A stretch of DNA of 64,000 nt from Ancylostoma caninum (taxonomy: Eukaryota > Nematoda > Chromadorea > Rhabditida > Ancylostomatidae). Both the position numbers and the translations under genes were made by a program. The stretch lies in NCBI GenBank assembly GCA_037903475.1, contig JBAJFG010000472.1, positions 186,001-250,000 of the forward strand, written 5' to 3'. Below, one piece after another: positions 55,001 to 64,000 of this stretch (positions are counted from its first letter, which is position 1; every line of letters starts with the position of its first letter). A model generated the notes under the pieces. The model saw only the letters and a list, made by a program, of their open reading frames with translations, was not told where the DNA came from and ran no database searches.

Positions 55001-56711
55001 ATTTCAACCACCTTGATCTCCAACCTCACAGTAAGGCAAATCCTCCAAAAGTGTGGGTTCTTAGGTTGTTGCGGTGCGGTCGCTGAGTGCGTGTGATTGT
55101 TGCAGTCTCTCTTGGAGCTTTGCCAAGCTCGAAAATCGATACTGAATCTATGTAACGAAATGTAAAAATAGCACAAACGAGCAACAACACTTTTGTGTTC
55201 GCATTAAAAGAAATACTACTGATTTTAGGTCCATGCGTTATTGAAGTGCGGGAACTGTGCACATCTGTGTTCCGTCTTTTCTGGAACTTTCCCAAAAATG
55301 AAGATCGATACAACCACTCAGTGTTTTTTTTTCAATATCCTCTCCTCCCCCGTTAACTGTTAATTTACCCAAAAGTAATTGTAATCTGCGAATAAAATTG
55401 AATGTTGAGGGTCAAGCAATCAGTCGTTGGGTTAGCAAGTTGTCGACAAGCTTTTAGCCAACAACTTGTCAACAAGAAAACGAGAAAGCAAGTTGATGAC
55501 AAGCTATAAGTTGAGCAAGTTTCAAATGCGACCAGACAGCTTGTTCTGAGGGTTTTGTATACCCATTTATTTATTTCCATTTATTTACTCATCAATTTAA
55601 CAGAGTGTATTAAAACGCTCTTCAGGAGCCCTTAACAGGTGATCGAACTAAGGTACTTCAAAAAGTTGCAAAAGAAAAGCAAATTATCAAAATTGTTTGT
55701 ACATCTTTATTTATGTTACTATGCAGTTCCCATCTCGTATAGGTCTACGATTATTTTTCCCAGCTCTTTTCGGACTTAGAATGCTTTTTTCCTCGATATT
55801 CCCCAAGAATTCAATCAATAAACTGGAATCTCTATTGAGAATCGATGAAAGAGGCCGTGTTTCATTGGTGAGATAACTGTGGATTAGTAATGGATCATCA
55901 ATGCGTATTGTCCTCTTCTGTCGGTGTTTTCGATTTTTATCCAACCGATCATGTCCGCTGCAGCAAATATCAGCATACTTGAACACGTGAGTCCAGGATA
56001 GTCTCAGCTGATCCATTTTTCTCCTTTTTTTCGTTCGTTTTTTTTTTCGATCAATAAATTGAATGTGCAAGACGAAAACTCCGTGCGGATTTCAGAATCC
56101 TGTTCAAGTCAACTTGGGAAAAATATTCATTTTTTTCCATTCCCTTTTTTTTTGTTCTTACCCGCGCTAGTCTGTCTGGATCGTTCCAAGTAACACCAAG
56201 ATTGTTTTTGTCTGCAAATGTGTTCTTGTTTGATTGCTTAGCAACCCGCAACACGGCGAATCACTCACATGTCATTCTATTTATATGTTAGCCGTCAGCA
56301 TTAACCTAACAGAGCTTAACTTAACACGAGTGGAACATGAGGTAAGCTGCTTTTCATCTGTTTCGACCAATTGTCATACGAAAGAAAACATGTGTAAAAT
56401 TCTCACAATGCTCGATTCGCCTCTTTAAAATTCTCCAGTAGATGCCTTGAAAAAAGACATGTTCGCAAAAAAAAAAATTTCAGCGGAGCCGCGACGCAGA
56501 CGCACGCAGTGGCAGTGCCACATTAGCCCCGAAATCCCTTGCTCCAATGATGTCTATGACACAAACTCTAACCATGAAAGTTTTTGTGCTGTTGTGCTTC
56601 AAGAACTTCATGGATAAATTTTCCATTCCAAATCATTATTGTGCTACCGTTTCCAAATTTTTAGGAATAGTTACAAAGATCCTGTATTTTGGTGCATTTA
56701 CGGACATGGAA
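52093..56711. other. intergenic region, no gene recognised
   Basis: Contains a dispersed CACGTTTGCCCTGGGTAATG repeat near 52755 and a repeated CGCCAGTGAAGT block near 53350-53400. A 125-codon frame ends at 54300 but shows no motif, splice pattern or coding bias. AT-rich filler otherwise. Confidence 0.45.
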
Positions 56712-56882
56712 CATAGTTACAGGGAACTCCAAAAGGACGCAGTCAAGAGTCAGGACCGCGGCGCGGCTCTCTTGGGCAGAGTCATGGGAGCTCAGCATAG
56801 TGTGCGCCTGCGTCTCTGCCCATGAGAGCCGCGCCGCGATCACGACTCTTGTCGACGTACGTTTGGAGTTTCCTATATATAG
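56712..56882. mobile_element. foldback MITE, family F1, copy 2
   Basis: Left arm ATAGTTACAGGGAACTCCAA with CAGGACCGCGGCGCGGCTCT; right arm AGAGCCGCGCCGCG and GTTTGGAGTTTCCTATATAT. The loop is inverted relative to copy 1 at 791-952. Confidence 0.82.
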
Positions 56883-57160
56883 AATCGAGCTTGTTTAATT
56901 CTTCCAACAATATCGATTAAAAATGCCCACGTCTCTTAGATAACTGAATCAATACTCCCCCCAAGCACTAAGTCATAGTTCACGGCGCGGAAGCGAACAT
57001 AAGCGACAACCAGCGATAAAGCTAGCGACATGCATGTTATACATTTAGTGTACTTCCTGTTAATCGATGGATGGACGACTACCCTCACGAAAATACATGA
57101 TCGGTGGTGACAGCATGTCTCAATATAACCTAACCCTATTGTGGAGCTATGAGAATTCGT

Positions 57161-57338
57161 GAGGAGTAAAGGGGCGGTGCCTCTGACGAGCGATTGGTGC
57201 ATTCGAATACCCTTCCCGCCCTTCGGTTTCAGTTCACCCCCTCCCCCAGTTTGCGTATAACCAGTTAACACTGTACGACGGGGAGGTGTGTCTGAATGCG
57301 CCAGTTGGAAAGCAGTAGCTCCGCCCTCTATTCCCTCA
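57161..57338. mobile_element. inverted-repeat element, family F4
   Basis: AGTAAAGGGGCGGTGCCTCT on the left aligns with the reverse complement of the right end (GAATAGAGGGCGGAGCTACT), and both arms continue into a GGCGCATTC / GGTGCATTC block. Related arms occur at 21050-21485. Confidence 0.6.
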
Positions 57339-57462
57339 TGTTGCATCATATTTGTCTAGGTACGAAAGGGCTGCGTTGGTGAAAATGAATGAAAGGACTA
57401 GTTCCACATGGAGCAGAGTAACTTCTTTCTTTGTATTTGTATAGTCCTGTAGCGTAAAGACT

Positions 57463-57850
57463 GCGTCTGTGACTTTGTCTGCAATTACGGTTGCAGCGCG
57501 GTGTGAGCCGGGTGGTAGCTGATTCGATCGATGGGATGACGCTGTAGAGTTAAATTAAAGAACAGTCTTAATAATTAAATCTTCTCCTTTCCTAAATAAA
57601 TTGAAGAAGAACAGTCTTAGCAATTAAATCTTCTCCTTTCTTTAAAAAAAACTTGCGTCTGGTAGGTGATTTTACTAGGTGACGGTAGGAAAACATCAAA
57701 ATGTAAGCAATCAACCCACACAAACATTAGAATTTACAGAGAAAAGTGTAAAAATTAGATCAAATCACATGATCCTACGACAGATGCCACGCCACAGTCG
57801 TAATTACAGACAAAGTCACAGACGCACTCTCTAGGCCACCCGACTGTACC
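57463..57850. mobile_element. foldback element, family F2, copy 2 (diverged)
   Basis: The arm GCGTCTGTGACTTTGTCTGC at 57463 is matched in reverse complement by GCAGACAAAGTC-like sequence ending CACAGACGC at 57825. The interior is AT-rich and contains a short duplication of AATTAAATCTTCTCCTTTC. Confidence 0.7.
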
Positions 57851-58735
57851 GTAGCTAGTAATAAGAGCCCTGAGTTCGCGAAACCAGGCCCGGGGTGATA
57901 GTTTAATATCGCTGTGGGTTGTCAGCTAATTATCGCATTCGTGATAAGCTGCTGTAATCAGCGGAGCACTGGAACGAGGTCGGCGCTGGGAGCGACACAG
58001 CAGGCGGCGTGTATTGTGTGTACATGCGGACACATGCGTATTGACCGAATTCGTTCCACGCTAAGCCGCTGTTTTGATACGCTTTGTCGTCGATGCACGT
58101 TTTCACTCTCACATTCCATGTTAATGTCGATTTCGAACTTCTTCACGAGGGAGGAATCTAATTGAAATGTCAGGAAATGTAAAAGAATCGAGGTTTTCCT
58201 TAATAGAGTTAAACCCAACCGAAAATTAATGCGCTAATTTTGAGTTAGTCGGGGAATTTGCATGTCTTAGGTCAGTTCTGAGGAAATTGTAATCTCCAGG
58301 TTTTCTTTTTCTAACTGATTGCTCGCTTTTTTCATCCTTTGGATGTGTTTACAGCGTCAAGTTTTCTTTCAGAAGTCGTACAGCTAAGAAAACATTTTTT
58401 GTGTTGTTTACAAGTAGGTAGTTTGTGACAGATGTCCTCAGAAGATGGCTTAGAAGCATTATCTGTTCCAAAATCGCTGTTAACTGACTGTTTGTTCCTA
58501 TTCTCTGCCGTGTCGTTGGAAAGCGTACACTATTTTGCATTCTTTTTTTCTCTAATGTCTCTCGGACTGTCTTACTTGGTGAAACGCTTTCTGAGCCTGT
58601 CCCTAAAACGACAGTGGTTGAGTATCTGTGCGGATAACCTGTTTTTCTCCCATTCCTCTCCATTTTCTGCACACTTTCCCGCGTTCTTTTTTTTTCTCTA
58701 TTGTTTTCCCAAGCTTTCCCGTTTTCGCTACTGTC
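57851..58735. other. intergenic region, no gene recognised
   Basis: No exon with splice sites or a motif is visible. A plus-strand frame of 142 codons from 58432 runs into the F5 element, so it is not treated as coding. Confidence 0.5.
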
Positions 58736-58737
58736 TA

Positions 58738-59058
58738 CAGTGCCAGTCAATCATATTTTTTTGTCACAGAATGCTATCGATCTGGTCTGCCGCGTCGCTC
58801 AGGTGCTGCGACGCAGCAGACCAGCTGGACAGTACGACTGTCAGGCGTTGCCAGCATTGACGATTTGCTTAAGTATGTTTTTCACCGTTTTTCCTCGTAT
58901 ATTTCTTTTCATTCCGGAAAGCTTAGATCACAACACTGTTCGCAACGCCGGACAACCCCATAGCCGAGTTGGTCTGCCGCGCTGCATGGGTGGTATGGCG
59001 CGGTTGGGCAATCAGATTTGCGGTACTTTGTGATCCAGAAAGGATTGACTGGCACCGC
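58738..59058. mobile_element. MITE, family F5, copy 3
   Basis: CAGTGCCAGTCAATCATATT on the left and TGACTGGCACCGCA on the right are the ends, flanked by TA on the left. The inner hairpin GGTCTGCCGCGTCGC / GCGACGCAGCAGACC is kept. It contains the CACCGTTTTTCCTC-like segment also seen in copy 2. Unlike the other two copies, no F3 element precedes it. Confidence 0.75.
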
Positions 59059-59650
59059 ATTTTTACTGCCCAATTCCTATTGATCTAGTTCATTTCAAAA
59101 ACGAGAAGAGAAGAGTACTTGTGCATGAAATTGCGAAACCACGTTCTGCTCTGCTGCCTGTTGCGTGCGCCTATCCCTTTCCTTCTCTAATTCCTCTCAA
59201 GCGCTCGTCAATGGTGAAATGAGCTGCATACATATGGGATTCTGTTTACAATAAAGTCTGGAACTAGCGGCTTAATTATGTTAGTTGAGTCAAGTTTCCT
59301 TCAAGTTTTTGCCTATGGCCCACCTCATAGTGCATCAATAAATGGGTGGCGGTCAATACGTACGCCGCGACGCGACCGCGCCGCACGCATACGGTTTGCA
59401 AGTTCAGGTTGTTTCTCCAACTCCGATGCACTAAATGACATCGATGGCCACCTTCTCACAGTTTTGGGTTCCGATAACGCACATTTGTCCCACTCAAGCT
59501 CAGAAAATTTGTCCATATCCACGCAGAACTGGCCGCAGCCGCGACGCGCAAGTGAATCGACCAATCACAGACCAGCAGCGCACCTTTTGACACGCAGCCT
59601 CAATAATTAAATATGGCTACATTCAGGCTCTTAAAAAGAATGTTCCTGCC

Positions 59651-59656
59651 TTTATT
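59651..59656 (-). terminator. AATAAA poly(A) signal of the minus-strand secreted-protein gene
   Basis: TTTATT on the plus strand is AATAAA on the minus strand, 55 bp past the stop at 59711, a normal distance. Confidence 0.65.
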
Positions 59657-59710
59657 TATATAAAGATGCATTTGAGCAAATTCATAATCTTCCACTTTTC
59701 CTGGAATATC

Positions 59711-60019
59711 TCAGCCCTTCTTCCGTTTAACTTGTTGTTGTTTGTTTACATAACAAACGGAACATTCACACTTCTTCTCTCCTGTCTCTGGTAATTTCAC
59801 GCATACACTTCGTTTGCAATGCTGAAAACATACATACTGGTCCCAAGGTGTCAGAAGGCTCTGATAAATGCCGCTCACCAATTCTTTGCAAGCAGATTTA
59901 CACCGTGCTTTAGCAATTCCTTTGAGAAGACGGCTGTTCATTTGTTCACAGACGTCAGCGATATAAAATGAGGGATCCACTACGGCGATGAATAGCAGAA
60001 ACACTAGTAGATATTTCAT
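59711..60019 (-). CDS. small secreted cysteine-rich protein
   Basis: A single open exon of 102 codons on the minus strand, from ATG at 60019 to TGA at 59711. An in-frame codon upstream would extend it by ten residues, but 60019 places a typical signal peptide at the start: MKYLLVFLLFIAVVDPS, cleaved probably near residue 17. The mature part is about 85 residues with nine cysteines, in the patterns RCKSAC, VCFQHCKRSVC and CECSVC, and a lysine-rich tail. The spacing is not a pattern I recognise (not ShK, not Kunitz, not CAP), so function is unknown. A minus-strand AATAAA follows. No intron is seen in the coding part; an upstream non-coding exon cannot be excluded. Secreted cysteine-rich proteins are numerous in parasitic strongylids. 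Confidence 0.7.
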   Translation of the reverse strand: MKYLLVFLLFIAVVDPSFYIADVCEQMNSRLLKGIAKARCKSACKELVSGIYQSLLTPWDQYVCFQHCKRSVCVKLPETGEKKCECSVCYVNKQQQVKRKKG

Positions 60020-60436
60020 TTTTTCACTAGAATGAGATGTTATATACAAATTTCATACAGAAAGAGATTATGGACAGTGTTCAAATGTGGGAAGGGTAGA
60101 AATACCAAGATAAGGAGTGGGCCGTATTCGCTCGGAAAAGATCCTACGCATGCTTAAATATCTCTGCGAAAGCCTACTTTTTAATGCGAAATTTCTCCTT
60201 TTATTCCATAATAACGATGGCAATTAAAATTGCTATTGATTGATTCTGACTGTAGCTGATATTGAAATCTCCCCCTCATTACTTTTAGAGTAGTTAGTTA
60301 ATTATCCATTAACATGGTATGAACTTCTGGTCAGCAGTTTTGAATAGTTCGGTTGCTGTGATTTTTAACTTTTCAGAGATTACCTTGCCAATTCCAAACT
60401 AATAATCAAAGATAAACTAGTCCCAACCATACCTGA
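60020..60436. other. intergenic DNA, no feature recognised
   Basis: AT-rich sequence upstream of the minus-strand gene; its promoter is probably here but no element can be assigned. Confidence 0.5.
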
Positions 60437-60672
60437 TCACGAACCAAAGCTTTTTTTAAAGGTTGTTTCATTAATTAGTGGTGTATAGGGCATTCGGAAA
60501 GGAGTCGGTACTGGTGCATTCACGGACCTGAGGTGAGTCATGTGTTCCACGTACTCCCACATCATTTCCGGGATCCTTTCTAACATGTTAAGCAGATGAA
60601 AATCACTGCGACTAACAGGCTTGAACATGCGCGACTTGCCAAAGGCCGCTCTGACCTTTTCACGTAAAAATG
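60437..60672 (-). pseudogene. exon-like coding stretch, unidentified
   Basis: The minus-strand frame from about 60672 (after an ATTAG acceptor-like site) to a TGA at 60437 has strong protein-like composition: AFLREKVRAAFGKSRMF, then SDFHLLNMLERIPEMM, then APVPTPFRMPYTPLIN. A possible donor lies inside (CTCAG|GTCCGTG near 60531). I do not recognise the family. No upstream exon with a matching phase and no AATAAA after the stop were found. It may be the last exon of a minus-strand gene, or a fragment left by duplication. Classed as pseudogene only because the rest is missing. Confidence 0.35.
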
Positions 60673-60692
60673 CACTAATACCGACTCATTTC

Positions 60693-61185
60693 TGAACCGC
60701 CTGTACGCTCGTACATATTCGCAAATTCTTGCGAAAATAATTCTGAAAGTTGCTTTGTTCAGCGCCGAGAACGAGAATCTTTGAAACACAACCTATAAAA
60801 TTTATATTAGAAATTTATTTATTCGTTTTTTTTTGGATTCTTGAGCTTGAACGCAATATATAACGATTTAGAGCGTTTTCGTAACCATTCCAAATTCAAA
60901 AAAATAAATAAATAGGTAAAACATTGCAAATTGATATACAATAAAGCTTAGTCGCTTCTTTGTTGTGAGCTGAAGAAAAAAAAGGAAAACAAAGTTGAAT
61001 TGAGAGGATTACCATGAGTTCACGTTAGGACAGATACGGTCTTACAGCCGAAATGCACCAGGATAACTCCGCACATCAAAACCTCTGGGCTAGCTGAAAT
61101 CTTTAAAAAAATATAGAGCCATCTATTTATTAGCATGCTCAGAGATCGGCACTCATAAGTTTGTTTTTTGTGGTGTTAATGTACG
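60693..61185. other. intergenic DNA, no feature recognised
   Basis: AT-rich; no exon-like frame with good splice sites. Confidence 0.5.
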
Positions 61186-61450
61186 GTCTGTTAGCTCAGA
61201 GAGGACCGATGAAGTGACTTTGTCCGCAATTACGACCACACAGGTTCCATCAACGGGGGAGGACGCTGCAGGATGCGTCTGGAAGGATATTCAACTGAAC
61301 GACAATATAGGAACATTGAAATGGAGGGGATCGCAACACATATGTACATATCATAAAAGTGTGAAAATTAGATCATTAGTTGTCCAACATCGTGATGAGG
61401 TCGTAATTGCAGACAAAGTCACTTAAGCGGCCCTCTCTGAGCCAAGAGAC
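61186..61450. mobile_element. foldback MITE, family F2, copy 3
   Basis: GTCTGTTAGCTCAGAGAGGA on the left and CCTCTCTGAGCCAAGAGAC on the right are the ends, with the inner pair GACTTTGTCCGCAATTACGA and TCGTAATTGCAGACAAAGTC. It is 265 bp and closely resembles the copy at 9069-9300, including a GTCTGGAAGGATAT-type interior block. Confidence 0.85.
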
Positions 61451-62116
61451 TATAAATGGACGTTAGGATTTCTGGGAAGTTTTCCACTTCGCTTTTTGTT
61501 TCTATTCCGCTGTGTGGTTGTTGTTGGTGGGGAATGCGCTGGTAGTCGAACGACGCACATTAATAACATCCTTATTTTCAATTTTTCAGACTATTATCGA
61601 TTCGTTCGCGGTTCCACGTCCTTTTTTCACCATTACCAGTGCTGTTTTCTGCTGTTTCCTGTTTCCTCCGGCTGACTTTCGTTTTCTAAAGATATGTGGC
61701 CCTTTGTGTAGTCCTTGCATCCTGTCATTTTTTTCTCGGCTCAGTAGGCGATGCTGCTATTCCGCTTGATAAATGGGACTATTGGGCGACGTTGGCTGTG
61801 TGTCTGTAGCAAAGTGCACGTTTTTGTTTGGTAATTAGAATGTGCTGCAGTCTCACAGCCCTTCTCACAGGGCATCATATCGTTGAAATGACGTTTCATT
61901 GTCGTTTCGATGATGTCGAAACGTTGTCGCACTGTTTTCGCTCCTATTTCCCTATAAAGTTGACGTACGCATTTTTCTACATAAAACTAGGTATCTAATT
62001 TGTTTCTGTTGCTGTTTACGGCGCATGGCCAACTCTTGAGCGTGGGTCCTGGCACGAACCCCTGATAGCAGTCTCCCATGCTCCGTGCGCATAGGATCAT
62101 TATATTTAAATTTTCG
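61451..62116. other. intergenic DNA, no feature recognised
   Basis: No exon or repeat family is recognised on either strand. Confidence 0.5.
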
Positions 62117-62710
62117 GGTACTATTGTACTTCAGCGGCCCCACTATCGACCCCAAACTCAAAATCATGGATTTCTCTGAAAACTTGCATACAGGGGTAAT
62201 TCGATGTGCTGATCACGAATATCATATTCACTTCCCATGGTATTATCGATTTTATTGATTTTATCGATTTTTCCCCAGCTATGGACCTCCTCTCGGATCC
62301 CTCCGAAAATTTGCCTACTGGGGTTTCCGAAGGTGCGGGTTGCAAATATGATGAAGATTTCGCAAGAAAAGGTCGGCTTTGTGGGGAAAACTTCAGTAGA
62401 ACCGGCAACTGCACCGCCCTACAGATAAAAATCTGGAGAAAATCAATGAAATCGAGAATGTGATGCAAAACAGCTACTATATTCGTGATCAGCAACTTCA
62501 AAAACCTCTAAATGCACCTTTTTAGAGAGATTTGAGATATGGGTAGAACTTGGAAAAAATCGATAAAATCAATAAAATCGATATTGTCATGCGAAATCAA
62601 TATGATATTTGTGATCAGCACCTCGAATTACCCCTGTGTGCAAGTTTTCAGAGGAATCCATGATTTTGAGTTTCGGGTCGATAGTGGGGCCGCTGAAGTA
62701 CAGTAGTACC
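62117..62710. mobile_element. MITE with inverted ends of about 150 bp, directly upstream of the SWEET gene
   Basis: The left end GGTACTATTGTACTTCAGCG matches the reverse complement of the right end (GGTACTACTGTACTTCAGCG). The arms continue through GGCCCCACTATCGACCC and ATGGATT and reach an ATCGATTTTATTGATTTT block. The element is 594 bp, has no transposase, and ends only 44 bp before the ATG at 62755. Confidence 0.85.
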
Positions 62711-62742
62711 AATTTTCGGTTATTTCGCAATTTCTTCATCAT

Positions 62743-62754
62743 TTTTTCTTCCAG
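62743..62754 (+). promoter_or_regulatory. splice acceptor immediately before the SWEET start codon
   Basis: TTTTTTCTTCCAG is followed directly by ATG at 62755. It is either a spliced-leader acceptor, giving a zero-length 5' UTR beyond the leader, or the end of an intron in the 5' UTR. Confidence 0.65.
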
Positions 62755-63036
62755 ATGACGTTGGCCGAAGACGTGCTGCCGTATTTGTCGTTTTCGGCCA
62801 TCTGTTCCACAATTGGTCTATTCTTATGTGGACTTCAAATCTGCTCCCGAATTCGGCAACGGGGCACCACTGAAGGCACAGGATCTGGCCCGTTCCTTAT
62901 CACTTTTATTTCCTGTGCATTCTGGTTGCAGTACGGTGTACTGAAACAGGACAATGTTGTTATTTTGGTTAATGTGGTTGGATTTATGCTGCAAAGCTGT
63001 TATTTGTTGTACTATTATTGGATGACAAGACATCCG
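62755..63036 (+). CDS. SWEET/MtN3 sugar transporter, first exon (partial)
   Basis: Encodes the first 94 residues of a SWEET-family facilitative sugar transporter; the exon ends at a CCG|GTGAGT donor and no further exon is found before the window ends. Three membrane segments are visible at about residues 10-29 (SFSAICSTIGLFLCG), 46-66 (ITFISCAFWLQYGVL) and 71-90 (VVILVNVVGFMLQSCYLLYY), together one MtN3 triple-helix bundle. The family has a 3+1+3 arrangement, so the linker and second bundle should lie to the right. SGPFLITFISCAFWLQYG and NVVGFMLQ match the conserved family core. The start is set by the acceptor and the normal short SWEET N-terminus. Nematodes carry several paralogues (swt genes); I cannot say which this is. 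Confidence 0.88.
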
Positions 63037-64000
63037 GTGAGTTTTCTTCTTCCTTTTTTTTCTTCATCTTTCATGTTTGCGCTTATATGATTTTAAGTTT
63101 TTACGTCAGCAGAATCGTCTAATCATGTAAATGTCATTATTGACAGCTTCAAGACGTTTAAATAGCATTTTAGAAAATTCTACAGTAGATTTTACTCCTT
63201 TTTAATCTTCAATGGGGTGTTTTCTTGTCATTTTCACTTTTCCATTTTACAACTTCCATTGTAACATTTGCTTTTTTTAATGAAAAAAGTAAAAAGCTCA
63301 TTGGGTTACGTGAGATCGTGATGATCCGCGGTCCCATCTAAATCTACACGAACTGCTGCGGTAGCGACGCGATGCGCAGGGTGGGGACCCACGAGTGGTT
63401 TGTCGGCAGTCTTTTGGAAACACAGTGAGAAAAACGTGGTTGCTGCTGTACTGCTATGCAATGAAGCAAGTAAAAAACGTAAAAATTGCTATATTGCGTT
63501 TCATGCGCGACAATAGCTACAGGGAACTCCTAACGGCCGTGTGCAAGGGGCGGGACCGCGGCACTTTTGGGCAGAGACACAAAGGATCTGTATGATGAAT
63601 CCCTGATGTTGATGATGTTCCCTGTAAGTGTTTGTGCATAAATCGGCCACTCGGACATCCCGCGCTACACGCAGGACATTGCAAATTTGTCATCAGGACG
63701 CGTCGTAATGACACCCGGTAGCACAAATGTTTTTTTTTTCTGGGTGACGTTGACTTCTTCGGGTCGGGGCTACATTTTTTTTCTCTTTTTTCTCTCGACT
63801 TGCTGTTTCCCAGTGGAATGCGCTGCGGATAATATCCAAAGCTTGAAAAAATAGAAATTATTATAGCAAAGGGTGTTGGACATTCCCACAACATGTACAG
63901 CAGTACAAAATGCTGTTGTTTGGTGGTATGAAAAACTATTTACACACCCTTGTTTAACAGAATCTGTCCTGAACATCCAAAAAATTCATGTGTACAGGCG
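63037..64000. other. SWEET intron 1 (continues beyond window), with a partial F1 arm
   Basis: No second SWEET exon is visible. A decayed half of foldback family F1 lies at about 63513-63592 (AATAGCTACAGGGAACTCCT, then GGGACCGCGGC and TTTGGGCAGAG). The rest shows no other feature. Confidence 0.6.

Noticed and set aside
59278..59610. 110-codon plus-strand open frame
   Set aside because: It overlaps CpG-rich repeat fragments and lacks splice signals or a recognisable motif.
1..64000. tRNA, rRNA, CRISPR array, telomere repeat or viral genome
   Set aside because: Looked for by eye on both strands; nothing with the required structure or motifs was found. A covariance-model scan would be needed to exclude small RNAs.

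Overview
The window is nuclear DNA from a multicellular eukaryote, most probably a nematode and, within nematodes, a strongylid (hookworm-like, clade V) worm. Direct evidence: genes are split into many short exons with TTTCAG-type acceptors, several introns are only 50-80 bp, one intron appears to use a GC-AG boundary, and two start codons lie just behind an acceptor-like site, as expected for spliced-leader trans-splicing. The very long, repeat-filled introns and the density of short foldback elements fit a parasitic strongylid better than Caenorhabditis. The genus is inference; no rRNA, tRNA, SL RNA or mitochondrial marker was found.

Layout. 1-2430: intergenic, with a cluster of palindromic repeats. 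2457-9967 (+): a 25-exon ARAP-like gene (proline-rich N-terminus, two PH domains, RhoGAP, Ras-association, C-terminal PH) with no ArfGAP zinc finger or ankyrin repeats. 10706-36709 (+): the mitochondrial ribosomal protein uS9m/MRPS9 gene. Its first nine exons fit in 2 kb; the last three are spread over 24 kb by introns of 17.7, 1.6 and 4.5 kb, and the gene ends in a 13-nt exon encoding the basic uS9 tail. The 17.7-kb intron holds two TTAA-flanked elements, a 30-bp minisatellite, an older satellite and a candidate two-exon nested gene with its own poly(A) signal. The 4.5-kb intron holds a decayed Tc1-like transposon with 40-bp terminal repeats. 36710-40825: intergenic with a second minisatellite of about 33 bp. 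40826-50990 (+): a five-exon gene for a MEIOC-domain protein, whose relatives act in germ cells at the mitosis-meiosis switch. 50991-59650: intergenic, rich in miniature inverted-repeat elements. 59711-60019 (-): a small secreted cysteine-rich protein. 60437-60672 (-): an unidentified exon-like stretch. 62755-63036 (+): first exon of a SWEET/MtN3 sugar transporter running off the right edge.

The genes look functionally unrelated (signalling, mitochondrial translation, germline, secretion, sugar transport) and do not form a pathway. The main structural theme is repeats: at least seven foldback/MITE families recur, two of them side by side in the same order at two loci, and two minisatellites have unit lengths divisible by three, which leaves long but probably meaningless open frames. 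No CRISPR array, bacterial-type operon or virus was found.
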